Shown here piece by piece: positions 43,624-52,112 of a stretch of DNA of 64,000 bases (positions are counted from its first letter, which is position 1; each line of letters begins with the position of its first letter). Source of the DNA: Nakamurella panacisegetis (GTDB lineage Bacteria; Actinomycetota; Actinomycetes; Mycobacteriales; Nakamurellaceae); NCBI RefSeq assembly GCF_900104535.1, contig NZ_LT629710.1, positions 4,375,501 to 4,439,500 on the forward strand. Reading direction: 5' to 3'. The notes beneath the pieces are model-generated. The model was not told the origin of the DNA. It saw only the letters and a program-made list of their open reading frames with translations, and made no database searches. Made by a program: the position numbers and the translations under genes.

Positions 43624-43629
43624 AGAATA
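43624..43629 (-). promoter_or_regulatory. -10 element of the SOS orphan gene (leaderless)
   Basis: TATTCT on the minus strand lies six bases before the ATG. The LexA box occupies the spacer between it and a weak -35 (CTGTCC, 43648-43653, spacing 18). Confidence 0.6.
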
Positions 43630-43630
43630 T

Positions 43631-43644
43631 CGAACATCTGTTCG
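43631..43644. promoter_or_regulatory. LexA (SOS) box
   Basis: CGAACATCTGTTCG fits the same CGAAC-N4-GTTCG consensus as the dinB box. It overlaps the -35/-10 spacer of the orphan gene and is about 70 bases from the -10 of the divergent TauE gene, so it should repress the orphan gene mainly. Confidence 0.88.
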
Positions 43645-43712
43645 CTTGGACAGGTGGAGGCGGCGATTCCGTCCGACACGCTGGAAATTCGTCCCCGGTG
43701 GCGGCTGCTCCG

Positions 43713-43718
43713 TAGGGT
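43713..43718 (+). promoter_or_regulatory. -10 element of the TauE/SafE gene (leaderless)
   Basis: TAGGGT lies seven bases before the GTG start. No Shine-Dalgarno sequence lies between. Confidence 0.5.
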
Positions 43719-43725
43719 GGCCCCG

Positions 43726-44487
43726 GTGAGTCCTGGGTACGTGTTGCTGATCGTGGTGGCCGGCATCCTCTGCGGCGCCATCAACTCCATCGCCGGCGGC
43801 GGTTCGCTGATCCTGTTCCCGGCCCTGCTGGCGACCGGAATGTCACCGCTGGTGGCCAACGTGACGAACTCCGTCGCCACCTGGCCCGGTTACGCCGGCG
43901 GCCTGCTCGGCTTCCGGCCGGATCTCCCGTCGCAGCGGGCCCGGATGAAGCCTCTGCTGGCGGCCGCACTGATCGGATCGACCATCGGCTGTCTGCTGCT
44001 GCTGAACACACCGTCCGGGGCGTTCGACATCGTGGTGCCGCTGCTGATCCTGGTCGCGGCCGCTCTGCTGGCCTTCCAGCCCGCGATCAAGCGGATGGTC
44101 GGCGAGCCCCGCGAGGGCGGCCGGGTGTGGTCGGTGCAGTTCCCGGCGATGATCGCGGCCACGGTCTACGGCGGCTACTTCGGCGCGGCACTCGGCGTGA
44201 TCATTCTCGGCGTCCTGGCTCTCACGGTTCCGGACACCCTGCGCCGACTCAACGCGCTCAAGGGCGTCGTCTCGTTCGTCGACTGCTCGATCAGCGTGGT
44301 GATCTTCGGGATCTTCGGCCCAGTGAACTGGCTGGCGGTGCTGATCGCGGCCCCGACCACGCTCATCGGGGGCTATCTCGGGGCCAGGATGGCCCGGTAC
44401 GTCAACGAGTCGGCGCTCCGCTGGAGCGTGGTGAGCCTCGGCGTGGTCATAGCCGTGTACCTGTTCGTCAAGGCGGTCGCATTCTGA
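43726..44487 (+). CDS. TauE/SafE-type sulfite/anion exporter
   Basis: A 253-residue membrane protein with about eight helices. GAINSIAGGGSLILFPAL in the first repeat and ATVYGGYFGAALGVIILGVLAL in the second are the paired G-rich signatures of the TauE/SafE family, members of which export sulfite, sulfoacetate or related anions. The GTG start has no ribosome site and lies seven bases after TAGGGT, so a leaderless mRNA is likely. It is divergent from the SOS orphan gene and the physiological substrate is unknown. Confidence 0.92.
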   Translation: MSPGYVLLIVVAGILCGAINSIAGGGSLILFPALLATGMSPLVANVTNSVATWPGYAGGLLGFRPDLPSQRARMKPLLAAALIGSTIGCLLLLNTPSGAFDIVVPLLILVAAALLAFQPAIKRMVGEPREGGRVWSVQFPAMIAATVYGGYFGAALGVIILGVLALTVPDTLRRLNALKGVVSFVDCSISVVIFGIFGPVNWLAVLIAAPTTLIGGYLGARMARYVNESALRWSVVSLGVVIAVYLFVKAVAF

Positions 44488-44586
44488 GGTGACCCGACGG
44501 CGTCCGGCGACGCGCGTCAGGCAGAATGAACCAGGTCGTTGCCCTTCCTAACGACTTGACGACTCCGGACGGGACCGCTCACCGGG

Positions 44587-45819
44587 ATGACCGAACTCGA
44601 CCAGCCCACGACGCTGACCCTGCGATCGATCGCGCCGTCGGTCTATCTGCCGGCCATGGTCTACGAGATCGGCAACGGGGCGACGGCCCCGGTCATCGCC
44701 CTCACCGCCCTGCACCTGGGCGCCTCTCCGAGCGCGGCCGGTTTCATGGTGGCTCTGCTCGGCGTCGGCCAGGTGCTCGGGGACATCCCGGCCTCGGCGG
44801 TGGCCGACCGGATCGGCGACCGGCACGCCATGGTCCTGGCCGCGGGCCTGGCCACCGTGGGTCTGCTCGGCTGCTTCCTGGCCCCGAACCTGCTGGTACT
44901 GGGCCTCGCGCTGCTGCTGATCGGTTCGGCCAACTCCACGTTCTACCTGGCCCGGCAGTCCTACCTCACCGAGGTGGCACCGGTCGAGTTGCGAGCCCGC
45001 GCCCTGTCGACCCTCGGTGGATCACATCGGATCGGGCTGTTCATCGGCCCGTTCGTCGGCGCCGCGGCGATCAGCCTGACCGATCTCCGAGCGGCCTACG
45101 TGGTCGCGATGGTGACGGCCGTGTCGGCCGGCGTCGTGCTGCTCGTCGTACCCGACGTCGCGCTGCCGGCCGGCCATCCGGCGACCGTACGGGGCGGCGT
45201 CACCTCCCGGAAGATGCTGGCCGACCACCGCCGCCTGTTCGCCACGCTCGGGTTGGCCATCCTGGCCGTCGGCGCGGTGCGTGCCGCCCGCCAGACGGTG
45301 CTGCCGTTGTGGGCCGAACACCTCGGCCTCGGTGCCGAACGGACGAGCCTGATCTTCGGTATCGCCGGGGCCGTCGACATGGCGCTGTTCTATCCGGCCG
45401 GAAAGCTGATGGACCGCTACGGTCGGCTGGCCGTCGCCCTGCCCTCGATGACCATCCTGGGCGCCGCGATGATGGCGTTGCCGTTGACGTCCGGGGCGAT
45501 CTCGCTGACCGTGGTGGCGATGGTGATGAGCTTCGGCAACGGGATCGGCTCCGGGATCATGATGACCCTCGGAGCTGATGCCGCCCCCGCCGTCGGCCGG
45601 ATCAAGTTCCTCGGCATCTGGCGGGTGCTCAGCGACTCGGGCAACGCTGCCGGTCCGGTGGTCATGTCGGTGGTGGCATCGGCGGCCACGTTGGCCATCG
45701 GCATCGTCAGCATCGGTTCGGCCGGTCTGCTCGCCGCGGCGGCTCTGGCCGCCTGGGTGCCGCGGTACTCCCGTTTCGCCACCCCGCGGGCGATGGCCGC
45801 CCGGCGTGGGGCCGGTTGA
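44587..45819 (+). CDS. MFS transporter
   Basis: A 410-residue protein with 12 hydrophobic helices. LGDIPASAVADRIGDRHAMV is the loop 2-3 motif A (G-x-x-x-D-R-x-G-R/D-R) and GSHRIGLFIGPFVGAAAI resembles motif C. It is therefore probably an exporter of the major facilitator superfamily. The start at ATG 44587 lacks a strong ribosome site. There are 99 bases between it and the upstream TauE gene; I see no clear terminator. Substrate unknown. Confidence 0.88.
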   Translation: MTELDQPTTLTLRSIAPSVYLPAMVYEIGNGATAPVIALTALHLGASPSAAGFMVALLGVGQVLGDIPASAVADRIGDRHAMVLAAGLATVGLLGCFLAPNLLVLGLALLLIGSANSTFYLARQSYLTEVAPVELRARALSTLGGSHRIGLFIGPFVGAAAISLTDLRAAYVVAMVTAVSAGVVLLVVPDVALPAGHPATVRGGVTSRKMLADHRRLFATLGLAILAVGAVRAARQTVLPLWAEHLGLGAERTSLIFGIAGAVDMALFYPAGKLMDRYGRLAVALPSMTILGAAMMALPLTSGAISLTVVAMVMSFGNGIGSGIMMTLGADAAPAVGRIKFLGIWRVLSDSGNAAGPVVMSVVASAATLAIGIVSIGSAGLLAAAALAAWVPRYSRFATPRAMAARRGAG

Positions 45820-45947
45820 TCCGCGGGACCGTACGGCCGGTTCACAGCAACCATTGCGCTCACCCCCGACCGGCGCACATCTGGCGCGACTAATCCTGAA
45901 CCCAGACCGCCCGGACGCAGGCGGATCCCCCCCAGCAGGAGGCCGCC

Positions 45948-46943
45948 GTGTTCGGATCGAAATCACTGGCCGTCGGATCCATGGCTGCCCTCGTGTTCGC
46001 CGTCGGGGCGCCGTCCGCCCAGGCCGCGACCGGGCCGAGTAATTCCTCCGAGACCTCGACCTCGCTCGCCGCCGGCAATGCCGGCGTCGGCAGCGCCGAC
46101 TGGGCCGGCTGGGACGTGACCGGAGGCACCTACACCTCGGTGTCGGCGACGTGGACGGTGCCCACCGTCATCTGCACCACCGGTGAGACCAGCTACTCCG
46201 CCGACTGGGTCGGACTGGACGGGGACGGCAGTGACTCGGTCGAGCAGACCGGTACGTCGTCGGACTGCGACTCGGGTACGGCGACCTACTCGGCCTGGTA
46301 CGAGTTCTACCCGTCCGCCTCCGTGACCCTGCCCGACAAGGTCAAGGCCGGCGACCGGATCACAGCGTCCGTCCGGTGGGCCAAGGGCACCGACCGGTTC
46401 GAGCTGGTGCTGACCGATGTCACGCAGAAGTGGACGAAGACCGAGACCGGCAGATCGCCCTCGGGCACCGGCGCCTCGGCCGAGGTGATCGCCGAAGCCC
46501 CGTCGGAATCCGCCGGCGGCACCAGCGTGCTGCCGCTGGCCCACTTCAAGACGGTCACCTTCTCCGACGTGCGGGTGAACGGCAAGGCCATCGGCACCCT
46601 CGGCGGGGCCGAGAAGATCACCATGGTGGACAGCAGCGAGAACCCGATGACCACCGTCTCGGCACTGAGCGGGAACGACCGGTTCTCCGTCACCTGGGTC
46701 TCCAGCGGCGAATCGGCCGGCTCCGGACAGACGGGCAGCGGCTTCCCCGGCGGCAGCGGCTTCCCCGGCGGCAGCGGCTTCCCGGGTGGTAGCGGTTTCC
46801 CCGGCGGCAGCGGATTCCCGAGCGGAGACACCCAACCCGGGAGCGACAGCGTTCCGGCTACCGGGCTCGGCGACGGCCTGAGCATCACCATCGGCGAGGG
46901 ATATGCCGGAGGCGCCGGGGCGGGCGGCTATTGGCCGTCGTGA
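45948..46943 (+). CDS. Secreted G1 family glutamic peptidase (eqolisin-type)
   Basis: A 331-residue protein with a signal peptide (cleavage after AQAA). The mature part resembles fungal scytalidoglutamic peptidase: SADWAGWDV near residue 49, ADWVGLDGDGSDSVEQTGT with the catalytic Gln100, AWYEFYP near 117, and SAEVIAEAP with catalytic Glu183. Gln and Glu are 83 residues apart, the same as in the fungal enzyme (53 and 136). The C-terminal tail has five G-S-G-F-P-G units and an acidic end. The tail may anchor or space the enzyme. AGGAGG lies six bases before GTG. Probably an acid-active extracellular peptidase. Confidence 0.9.
   Translation: MFGSKSLAVGSMAALVFAVGAPSAQAATGPSNSSETSTSLAAGNAGVGSADWAGWDVTGGTYTSVSATWTVPTVICTTGETSYSADWVGLDGDGSDSVEQTGTSSDCDSGTATYSAWYEFYPSASVTLPDKVKAGDRITASVRWAKGTDRFELVLTDVTQKWTKTETGRSPSGTGASAEVIAEAPSESAGGTSVLPLAHFKTVTFSDVRVNGKAIGTLGGAEKITMVDSSENPMTTVSALSGNDRFSVTWVSSGESAGSGQTGSGFPGGSGFPGGSGFPGGSGFPGGSGFPSGDTQPGSDSVPATGLGDGLSITIGEGYAGGAGAGGYWPS
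46734..46823 (+). repeat. Five 18-bp tandem repeats coding GSGFPG
   Basis: Five in-frame 18-bp units encode Gly-Ser-Gly-Phe-Pro-Gly in the tail of the glutamic peptidase (46734, 46752, 46770, 46788 and 46806). Third-base variation among units shows the copies have diverged a little. Confidence 0.85.
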
Positions 46944-47003
46944 TCAGCCCCCTCCCGCGTTGTACTGTGCGAATGTGGGGCGCGCAGCGGGAAAGGCAAC
47001 CGC

Positions 47004-47228
47004 ATGACAGACCGAGGGGCGATCGGCGCGGTGGGCACGATCGTCGTCCCGACCCGGGGCCCGGACGGCCCCGGTGAGGTGATGCTGAACATCGGTGGTG
47101 TCCGCGAGTGCTACTTCGCCGACAGCGACACTCCGCTGGACCGGGGGCAGAGCGTGATGGTCGTCGAGGTGGCACCGCACCGGCACGTGACCGTCGTGCC
47201 CTGGGCCGATTTTCCTGTGCCGCAGTAG
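47004..47228 (+). CDS. NfeD-like OB-fold small protein
   Basis: A 74-residue soluble protein (MTDRGAIGAVGTIVVPTRG...VMVVEVAPHRHVTVVPWAD) with the beta-strand pattern of the NfeD C-terminal OB-fold domain, here without any membrane part. GGAAAGG lies before ATG. It precedes the flotillin gene by 94 bases; NfeD and flotillin genes are commonly linked and act together on membrane microdomains. A TATGCT near 47276 could serve as a promoter of the flotillin gene alone. Confidence 0.72.
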   Translation: MTDRGAIGAVGTIVVPTRGPDGPGEVMLNIGGVRECYFADSDTPLDRGQSVMVVEVAPHRHVTVVPWADFPVPQ

Positions 47229-47322
47229 ACAGTCACGCCGACGCGGAAACCGATCACCCCGACCGGACCCGGTCCTATGCTCACCTCGGACTCACCGCGG
47301 AGCGAGAGAAAGTAGGCCTGGG

Positions 47323-48471
47323 ATGTTCGGTTATCGGGTTCCTGATCCGGATGAAGCACTGCTGATCTCCGGGGGGCGTTCCAGCAGCGGTGCGCCTTTC
47401 CGGGTCGTCATCGGACACGGCGCATTCGTGGTCCCGATGTTCCGGCGTGCGAATCTCCTGTCCCTGGCCATGACCGAGGCCGAAGTACAGGAAACCTGCG
47501 TCACCAAACAGGGAATCGCCCTGAACGTCAAGGCCGTCATCGCCTTCAAAGTCGGCAGCGATGTGGAATCCATCGTCGCCGCCGGCCAACGCTTCCTGTC
47601 CGACCAGGACCAGATGTCGGTTCTGACCGGACGCATTTTCGCCGGGCATCTCCGATCGATCATCGGCTCCATGACGGTCGAGGAAATCGTCACCGAACGG
47701 CAGAAACTGGCCACCGAAGTGCTCGACGGTTCGAAACAGGAAATGGCCAAGATCGGACTGACCGTCGACGCCCTGCAGATCCAGTCCATCGACGACGGAC
47801 GGCTGGGTTACATCGCGGCGATGTCGGCCCCGCACAATGCGGCGATCCAGCAGGCCGCCGCGATCGCCCAGTCCAACGCCAACCAGATGGCCGCGCAGGC
47901 CGAGCAGGATTCGTTGCGCAAGCAGGCCGAGTACCAGCGGCAGACGACGATCGTCCAGGCCCAGTACAAGGCCGAGGTGGACCGGGCCCAGGCGGCCGCG
48001 GCCCAGGCCGGCCCCCTCTCGCAGGCCCAGGCGCAGCTCGAGGTGCTGCAGGCCCAGAAGGACGTGGCCGAGCGCAATGCCGAACTCCGCGAGCAGCAGC
48101 TGGTGGCGGAGGTGGTGAAGCCGGCGCAGGCCGAGGCCGAGAAGACCAAGATCCTGGCCGCAGCCGAGGCCGAGAAGATCCAGATCCTGGCGGCCGCGGC
48201 GGCTTCGAACAATCGGGTCGCGCTCGACCGTATGCTCATCGAGCAGCTCCCGGAGATCGTGAAGTCGGCCGCGCAGGGCCTCAGCGGGGCCAACGTCACG
48301 GTGCTCAACGGGGCCGACGGACTCGGCGATATCGCCGCGTCGCTGGTCGGACAGGGCTCGGCGATCTTCGAGGCCGTCCGTAAGGGCTTCCAGGGCGGAG
48401 TGCCCGGCACCGCGGCCGGGGGGAACTCGTCGCCCACGTCGGTGAAGATCGCGCCCGAACTCAATTCCTGA
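47323..48471 (+). CDS. SPFH/flotillin family protein
   Basis: A 382-residue protein. The N-terminal part has no typical membrane helix but is hydrophobic (RVVIGHGAFVVPMFRR) and leads into the SPFH fold (CVTKQGIALNVKAVIAFKV, FLSDQDQMSVLTGRIFAGHL). The central part is a long charged coiled coil rich in Ala, Gln and Glu (residues 180-300), followed by a short Gly-rich tail. Flotillins form oligomeric membrane scaffolds. Neighbour of an NfeD-like gene. The gene ends in a 17-bp duplication that repeats the stop codon. Confidence 0.92.
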   Translation: MFGYRVPDPDEALLISGGRSSSGAPFRVVIGHGAFVVPMFRRANLLSLAMTEAEVQETCVTKQGIALNVKAVIAFKVGSDVESIVAAGQRFLSDQDQMSVLTGRIFAGHLRSIIGSMTVEEIVTERQKLATEVLDGSKQEMAKIGLTVDALQIQSIDDGRLGYIAAMSAPHNAAIQQAAAIAQSNANQMAAQAEQDSLRKQAEYQRQTTIVQAQYKAEVDRAQAAAAQAGPLSQAQAQLEVLQAQKDVAERNAELREQQLVAEVVKPAQAEAEKTKILAAAEAEKIQILAAAAASNNRVALDRMLIEQLPEIVKSAAQGLSGANVTVLNGADGLGDIAASLVGQGSAIFEAVRKGFQGGVPGTAAGGNSSPTSVKIAPELNS

Positions 48472-48492
48472 CCGCGCTCAATTCCTGACCGC
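48460..48492. repeat. 17-bp tandem duplication at the flotillin stop
   Basis: CTCAATTCCTGACCGC occurs at 48460 and 48477 (period 17). The first copy contains the end of the flotillin coding sequence and its TGA stop. Confidence 0.75.
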
Positions 48493-48542
48493 ACTCGATC
48501 GACCGCGCTCGGGGGCGACCGGACGGCTCTCGTCGCGGACGC

Positions 48543-49316
48543 TCAGCTGCGGCGGTCGACCTTGTGCTGGGCCGCCTGGGCGCGGGGCCGCAGCACCAGC
48601 AGATCCACGTTGACGTGCGCCGGCCGGGTCACCGCCCAGGTGACCGTGTCGGCCACATCGTCGGCGGTCAACGGCTCGGCCACGCCCTGGTAGACCGCGG
48701 AGGCACGCTCGGCATCTCCGCCGAGCCGCTTCATGGTGAACTCGTCGGTCCGCACCATGCCCGGGGCGATCTCGATGACCCGGACCGGCTGATCGAACAG
48801 CTCCAGCCGCAGCGTGGCGGCGATGGCGTGGGTACCGTGCTTGGCCGCGACGTAACCGCCGCCGCCTTCGTAGGCGGTGAACCCGGCGGTCGAGGACATG
48901 ATCACGATCGTTCCGGCGCCGCTCGCGATCAGCTTCGGCAGCAGCGCCTGCGTGACGTGCAGGGTGCCCATCACGTTGACGTCGAACATGGCCTGCCAAT
49001 CGGCCGGGTCGGCGGTGGCCACCGGATCGGCGCCGAACGCGGCCCCGGCGTTGTTGAACAGGACGTCCACCCGGGACAGGTTCGCCGCGAAGGCGTCGAC
49101 CGCCGGGCGGTCGGTCACGTCCAGTCCGTAGGCCGTGCCGCCGATCTCCTGGGCCAGCGCGCGGAGGCGATCGAGGCGCCGGGCGACGAGCACCACGTCG
49201 TACCCGGCCGCCGCCAGCCGACGCGCCGTCGCCTCGCCGATGCCGCTGCTGGCCCCGGTGACCACGGCCACCGGGCGATCGCCACCGGCGTCACGGGAAT
49301 CAGACTGCGGGGCCAT
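48543..49316 (-). CDS. Short-chain dehydrogenase/reductase (YdfG-like)
   Basis: A 257-residue SDR: PVAVVTGASSGIGEATARRLA is the TGxxxGxG NAD(P) motif, NNAGAAFG the NNAG motif, IVIMSSTAGFTAYEG and YVAAKHGT carry catalytic Ser, Tyr and Lys, and IAPGMVRT is the PG motif. The sequence is closest to NADP-dependent 3-hydroxy acid dehydrogenases (YdfG/serine dehydrogenase type). AAGGAG lies before ATG 49316. It is divergent from the FAD-dependent oxidoreductase gene. Confidence 0.93.
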   Translation of the reverse strand: MAPQSDSRDAGGDRPVAVVTGASSGIGEATARRLAAAGYDVVLVARRLDRLRALAQEIGGTAYGLDVTDRPAVDAFAANLSRVDVLFNNAGAAFGADPVATADPADWQAMFDVNVMGTLHVTQALLPKLIASGAGTIVIMSSTAGFTAYEGGGGYVAAKHGTHAIAATLRLELFDQPVRVIEIAPGMVRTDEFTMKRLGGDAERASAVYQGVAEPLTADDVADTVTWAVTRPAHVNVDLLVLRPRAQAAQHKVDRRS

Positions 49317-49419
49317 GCGGGTCTCCTTCGAAGGGCGGGATCGGAGCCCAAGCCTGACACACGTCGACCGGCCCGCTCCCGCGTGGCGCCGATCGTCGGC
49401 TGGTGACAGCATCGTGGGT

Positions 49420-50694
49420 GTGACGACATCGAACCCATCGAGCCGGGTGGCCGGCGACCCGACCGTGCACGACGGCCGGACGTTCGTCGTGGTGGGGGCC
49501 GGTCTGGCCGGGGCCAGAGCGGTGGAGGCCTGGCACGAACGGGGATTCACCGGAAAGGTGGTCCTGATCGGCGACGAGGCCGAGCCGCCGTACGAGCGCC
49601 CCCCGCTGTCCAAGGGCTACCTGAACGGGACCGACGACCGGGACAGCGTTTTCGTCCATCCCGCCGAGTGGTACGCCGACCACGGCGTCGACCTGCGGAT
49701 GTGGACCCGGGTGACGGCGATCGACCCGGTCGGTCATCAGGTCGACCTGCAGGACGGCCGCTCGATCCACTACGACAAGCTGCTGCTGACGACCGGATCC
49801 CGGCCGCGCCCGTTCCCCGGGCTGCCGGACGCCCTGCCGAACGTGCACTACCTGCGCCGACTCACCGATTCCGACACCCTCAAGGGCGTGCTGGCCACGG
49901 CCGGCTCCGTGGTGGTCGTCGGGGCCGGCTGGATCGGGCTGGAGGTGGCCGCAGCCGCCCGGACCGCACACCGGCCGGTAACGGTGATCGAGTCCGCCGA
50001 GTTGCCCCTGCTGCGCGTATTGGGCCGGGAGGCGGCCCGGGTGTTCGCCGATCTCCATTCCGAGCACGGTGTCGATCTGCGGCTGGGCGTGGCGATCGAC
50101 CAGTTCGTGGTCGAGGACGGACGGGCGAAGGCGGTGCGGTTGGCCGATGGCACAGTGGTCGAGGGCCACGAGTTCGTGGTCGGCATCGGCGTCGTTCCCA
50201 ATGTCGAACTGGCCGCCGCGGCCGGGCTGGACGTCGACGACGGCGTGGTGGTGGACGCCTCGCTGCGGACCAGTGATCCGGACATCTTCGCGGCCGGCGA
50301 CGTCGCCCGCGCGGCGCATCCGCTGCTCGGCCGATCGATCCGGGTCGAGCACTGGGCAAATGCGGACCGGCAGCCGGCGGTGGCCGCCGCGGCCATGCTC
50401 GGTGACGAGGTCCGTTACGACCGCCTGCCGTACTTCTTCACCGACCAGTACGACCTGGGCATGGAATACACCGGCTACGTGGAACCCGACGGTTACGACG
50501 AGGTGGTCTTCCGCGGCGACGTCGGGCGACGCGAGTTCATCGCGTTCTGGCTCCGGGACGGCCGGGTGCTAGCCGGCATGAACGTCAACGTCTGGGATGT
50601 CACCGATGCCATCAGCGCGCTGATCCGGTCCGGTCGGCCGGTCGATTCGGCCCGTCTGGCCGACGTCGACGTCCCACTGGACACGATGGGGTGA
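49420..50694 (+). CDS. FAD/NAD(P)-dependent ferredoxin reductase-type oxidoreductase
   Basis: A 424-residue pyridine-nucleotide-disulfide oxidoreductase-like protein. VVVGAGLAGARAVEAWHERG is the FAD Rossmann motif near residue 22, ERPPLSKGYL the conserved flavin region, VVVVGAGWIGLEVAAAARTA the NAD(P) motif near 165 and IFAAGDVARAAHPL the second FAD motif. The C-terminal domain resembles putidaredoxin/rhodocoxin reductases, which reduce ferredoxins for P450s. No P450 or ferredoxin gene is adjacent. The GTG start is preferred; no strong ribosome site. Confidence 0.9.
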   Translation: MTTSNPSSRVAGDPTVHDGRTFVVVGAGLAGARAVEAWHERGFTGKVVLIGDEAEPPYERPPLSKGYLNGTDDRDSVFVHPAEWYADHGVDLRMWTRVTAIDPVGHQVDLQDGRSIHYDKLLLTTGSRPRPFPGLPDALPNVHYLRRLTDSDTLKGVLATAGSVVVVGAGWIGLEVAAAARTAHRPVTVIESAELPLLRVLGREAARVFADLHSEHGVDLRLGVAIDQFVVEDGRAKAVRLADGTVVEGHEFVVGIGVVPNVELAAAAGLDVDDGVVVDASLRTSDPDIFAAGDVARAAHPLLGRSIRVEHWANADRQPAVAAAAMLGDEVRYDRLPYFFTDQYDLGMEYTGYVEPDGYDEVVFRGDVGRREFIAFWLRDGRVLAGMNVNVWDVTDAISALIRSGRPVDSARLADVDVPLDTMG

Positions 50695-50779
50695 CGCTCG
50701 GTCCGGGCGGGCCCGGGTCCGACCCGAGGCCGCCCGCACCACCCGGACTGTCGGGGTCGTAGGCCACACTGGACCGACC

Positions 50780-51610
50780 ATGAGCGACAAGTACCTGACC
50801 AAGATCGCGGCCCTGTTGCGCAAGGCCGAGACGACCGACAACGAACACGAAGCCGACGCCTTCCTGCAGGCGGCGCAGCGGCTCGCCACTCTGTCCTCCG
50901 TCGACCTGGCCGTGGCCCGGGCCCACTCGACGGCCAAGGAAGCGCGCGCGGTCCCGACGCAACGGACCATCACCATCGGTGAGGCCGGCAAGCGCGGTCT
51001 GCGTACGTTCGTCCAGCTGTTCCTGGAGATCGGCCGGGCGAACAACCTGACCTGCGACATCGCCCGCGATTCGACCCGGGTGTACGCCTACGGCTTCGAC
51101 ACCGACATCGACACGGTCGAAGCGCTCTACACCTCGTTGGTGATCCAGATGGTGCGGGCCTCAGACGAGTACATCAAGTCGAAGCGGTACACCGCGGAGA
51201 AGGTCGGACGCTGGATCGAAGTCCCCACCACCGGCCCGCTCCGCCGTCGGCCGCAGTACGAGTGGCAGGAGAAGCCGGTGCACGCCACCACGGCCCGGGT
51301 CAACTTCCAGCAGGCCTTCGCCTCCCGGATCGGTGCCCGGCTCCAGGAGGCGACCCGGACGGCCCGGGAACAGGCCGTGGCCGACGACACCGGCGGAGCG
51401 ACCGGAGTCGCGGTCGTCCTGCGGGCCAGGGAAGTCGAGTTGAGGGACCACTACAAGGCCACCTCCACCGCGCGCGGGCACTGGCGCGGCACGTCAGCCA
51501 ACTCCGGCTACTCCGAGTTGGCCAGCAAGGCCGGCGACAGGGCCGGCCGGACGGCGCGACTGGGCGCGGAACGGGCCATCGGAGGCCACCGTCCGGCGGT
51601 CAACGGGTGA
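50780..51610 (+). CDS. DUF2786 domain protein
   Basis: A 276-residue soluble protein. The first 45 residues (LTKIAALLRKAETTDNEHEADAFLQAAQ) match DUF2786, a short helical domain found in Actinobacteria and phages. The middle is a mixed alpha/beta region and the tail is basic. Role unknown. The next gene, encoding a predicted metallohydrolase, overlaps its stop by four bases (GTGA), and this pairing is conserved in the phylum from memory. Confidence 0.87.
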   Translation: MSDKYLTKIAALLRKAETTDNEHEADAFLQAAQRLATLSSVDLAVARAHSTAKEARAVPTQRTITIGEAGKRGLRTFVQLFLEIGRANNLTCDIARDSTRVYAYGFDTDIDTVEALYTSLVIQMVRASDEYIKSKRYTAEKVGRWIEVPTTGPLRRRPQYEWQEKPVHATTARVNFQQAFASRIGARLQEATRTAREQAVADDTGGATGVAVVLRAREVELRDHYKATSTARGHWRGTSANSGYSELASKAGDRAGRTARLGAERAIGGHRPAVNG

Positions 51611-52107
51611 GCGCACCCGACCGGCAGCGGTCCAAGGTCTACGAGGCCGAGGCCCTCGTCCGGCGGATCCTGGACCGCTCCGTCGACCATCCGATCGTCG
51701 ACGTGGCCGGATCCCGGCTCACCCTGCCCCCGGAGCGGAAGTTCGCGTCGCTGGAGTCGGTACAGCACTACGTGGACCGGGTCCTGGCCCTGAACTGGGT
51801 GGCCGGCCGCTGGCCGAGGGCGGCCCTGCCGATCACGGTGCGGGCCCGGGCCGGACAGGAACGCGCGCACTACGAACGGGCGTCCTGCGTCATCGCCGTG
51901 CCACTGCACCGCGGTGCGACCGCGTGGGCCATGCGGGAGATGGTGGTGCTGCACGAGATCGCGCACCATCTCGCCGCCGACGACGAGTCCGACCACGGCC
52001 CGGCCTTCACCGGGCGGATGATCGATCTCGTCGACGGCGTCGTCGGGCCGGAGGTGGCGTTGCTGCTCCGGGTCACCCTGCTGGACGTCGGAGCGCGGAT
52101 CGGCTGA
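51607..52107 (+). CDS. Predicted metallohydrolase, TIGR04338-type
   Basis: A 166-residue protein with the zinc motif VVLHEIAHHLA (H-E-x-x-H) near residue 115 and a further acidic stretch (DDESDHGPAFTGRMIDLV) with a His for the third ligand. This is the layout of the actinobacterial family I recall as TIGR04338. The gene is translationally coupled to the DUF2786 gene upstream. The substrate is unknown; small cytosolic peptidase or hydrolase activity is plausible. Confidence 0.8.
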   Translation: MSAPDRQRSKVYEAEALVRRILDRSVDHPIVDVAGSRLTLPPERKFASLESVQHYVDRVLALNWVAGRWPRAALPITVRARAGQERAHYERASCVIAVPLHRGATAWAMREMVVLHEIAHHLAADDESDHGPAFTGRMIDLVDGVVGPEVALLLRVTLLDVGARIG

Positions 52108-52112
52108 GTCGC

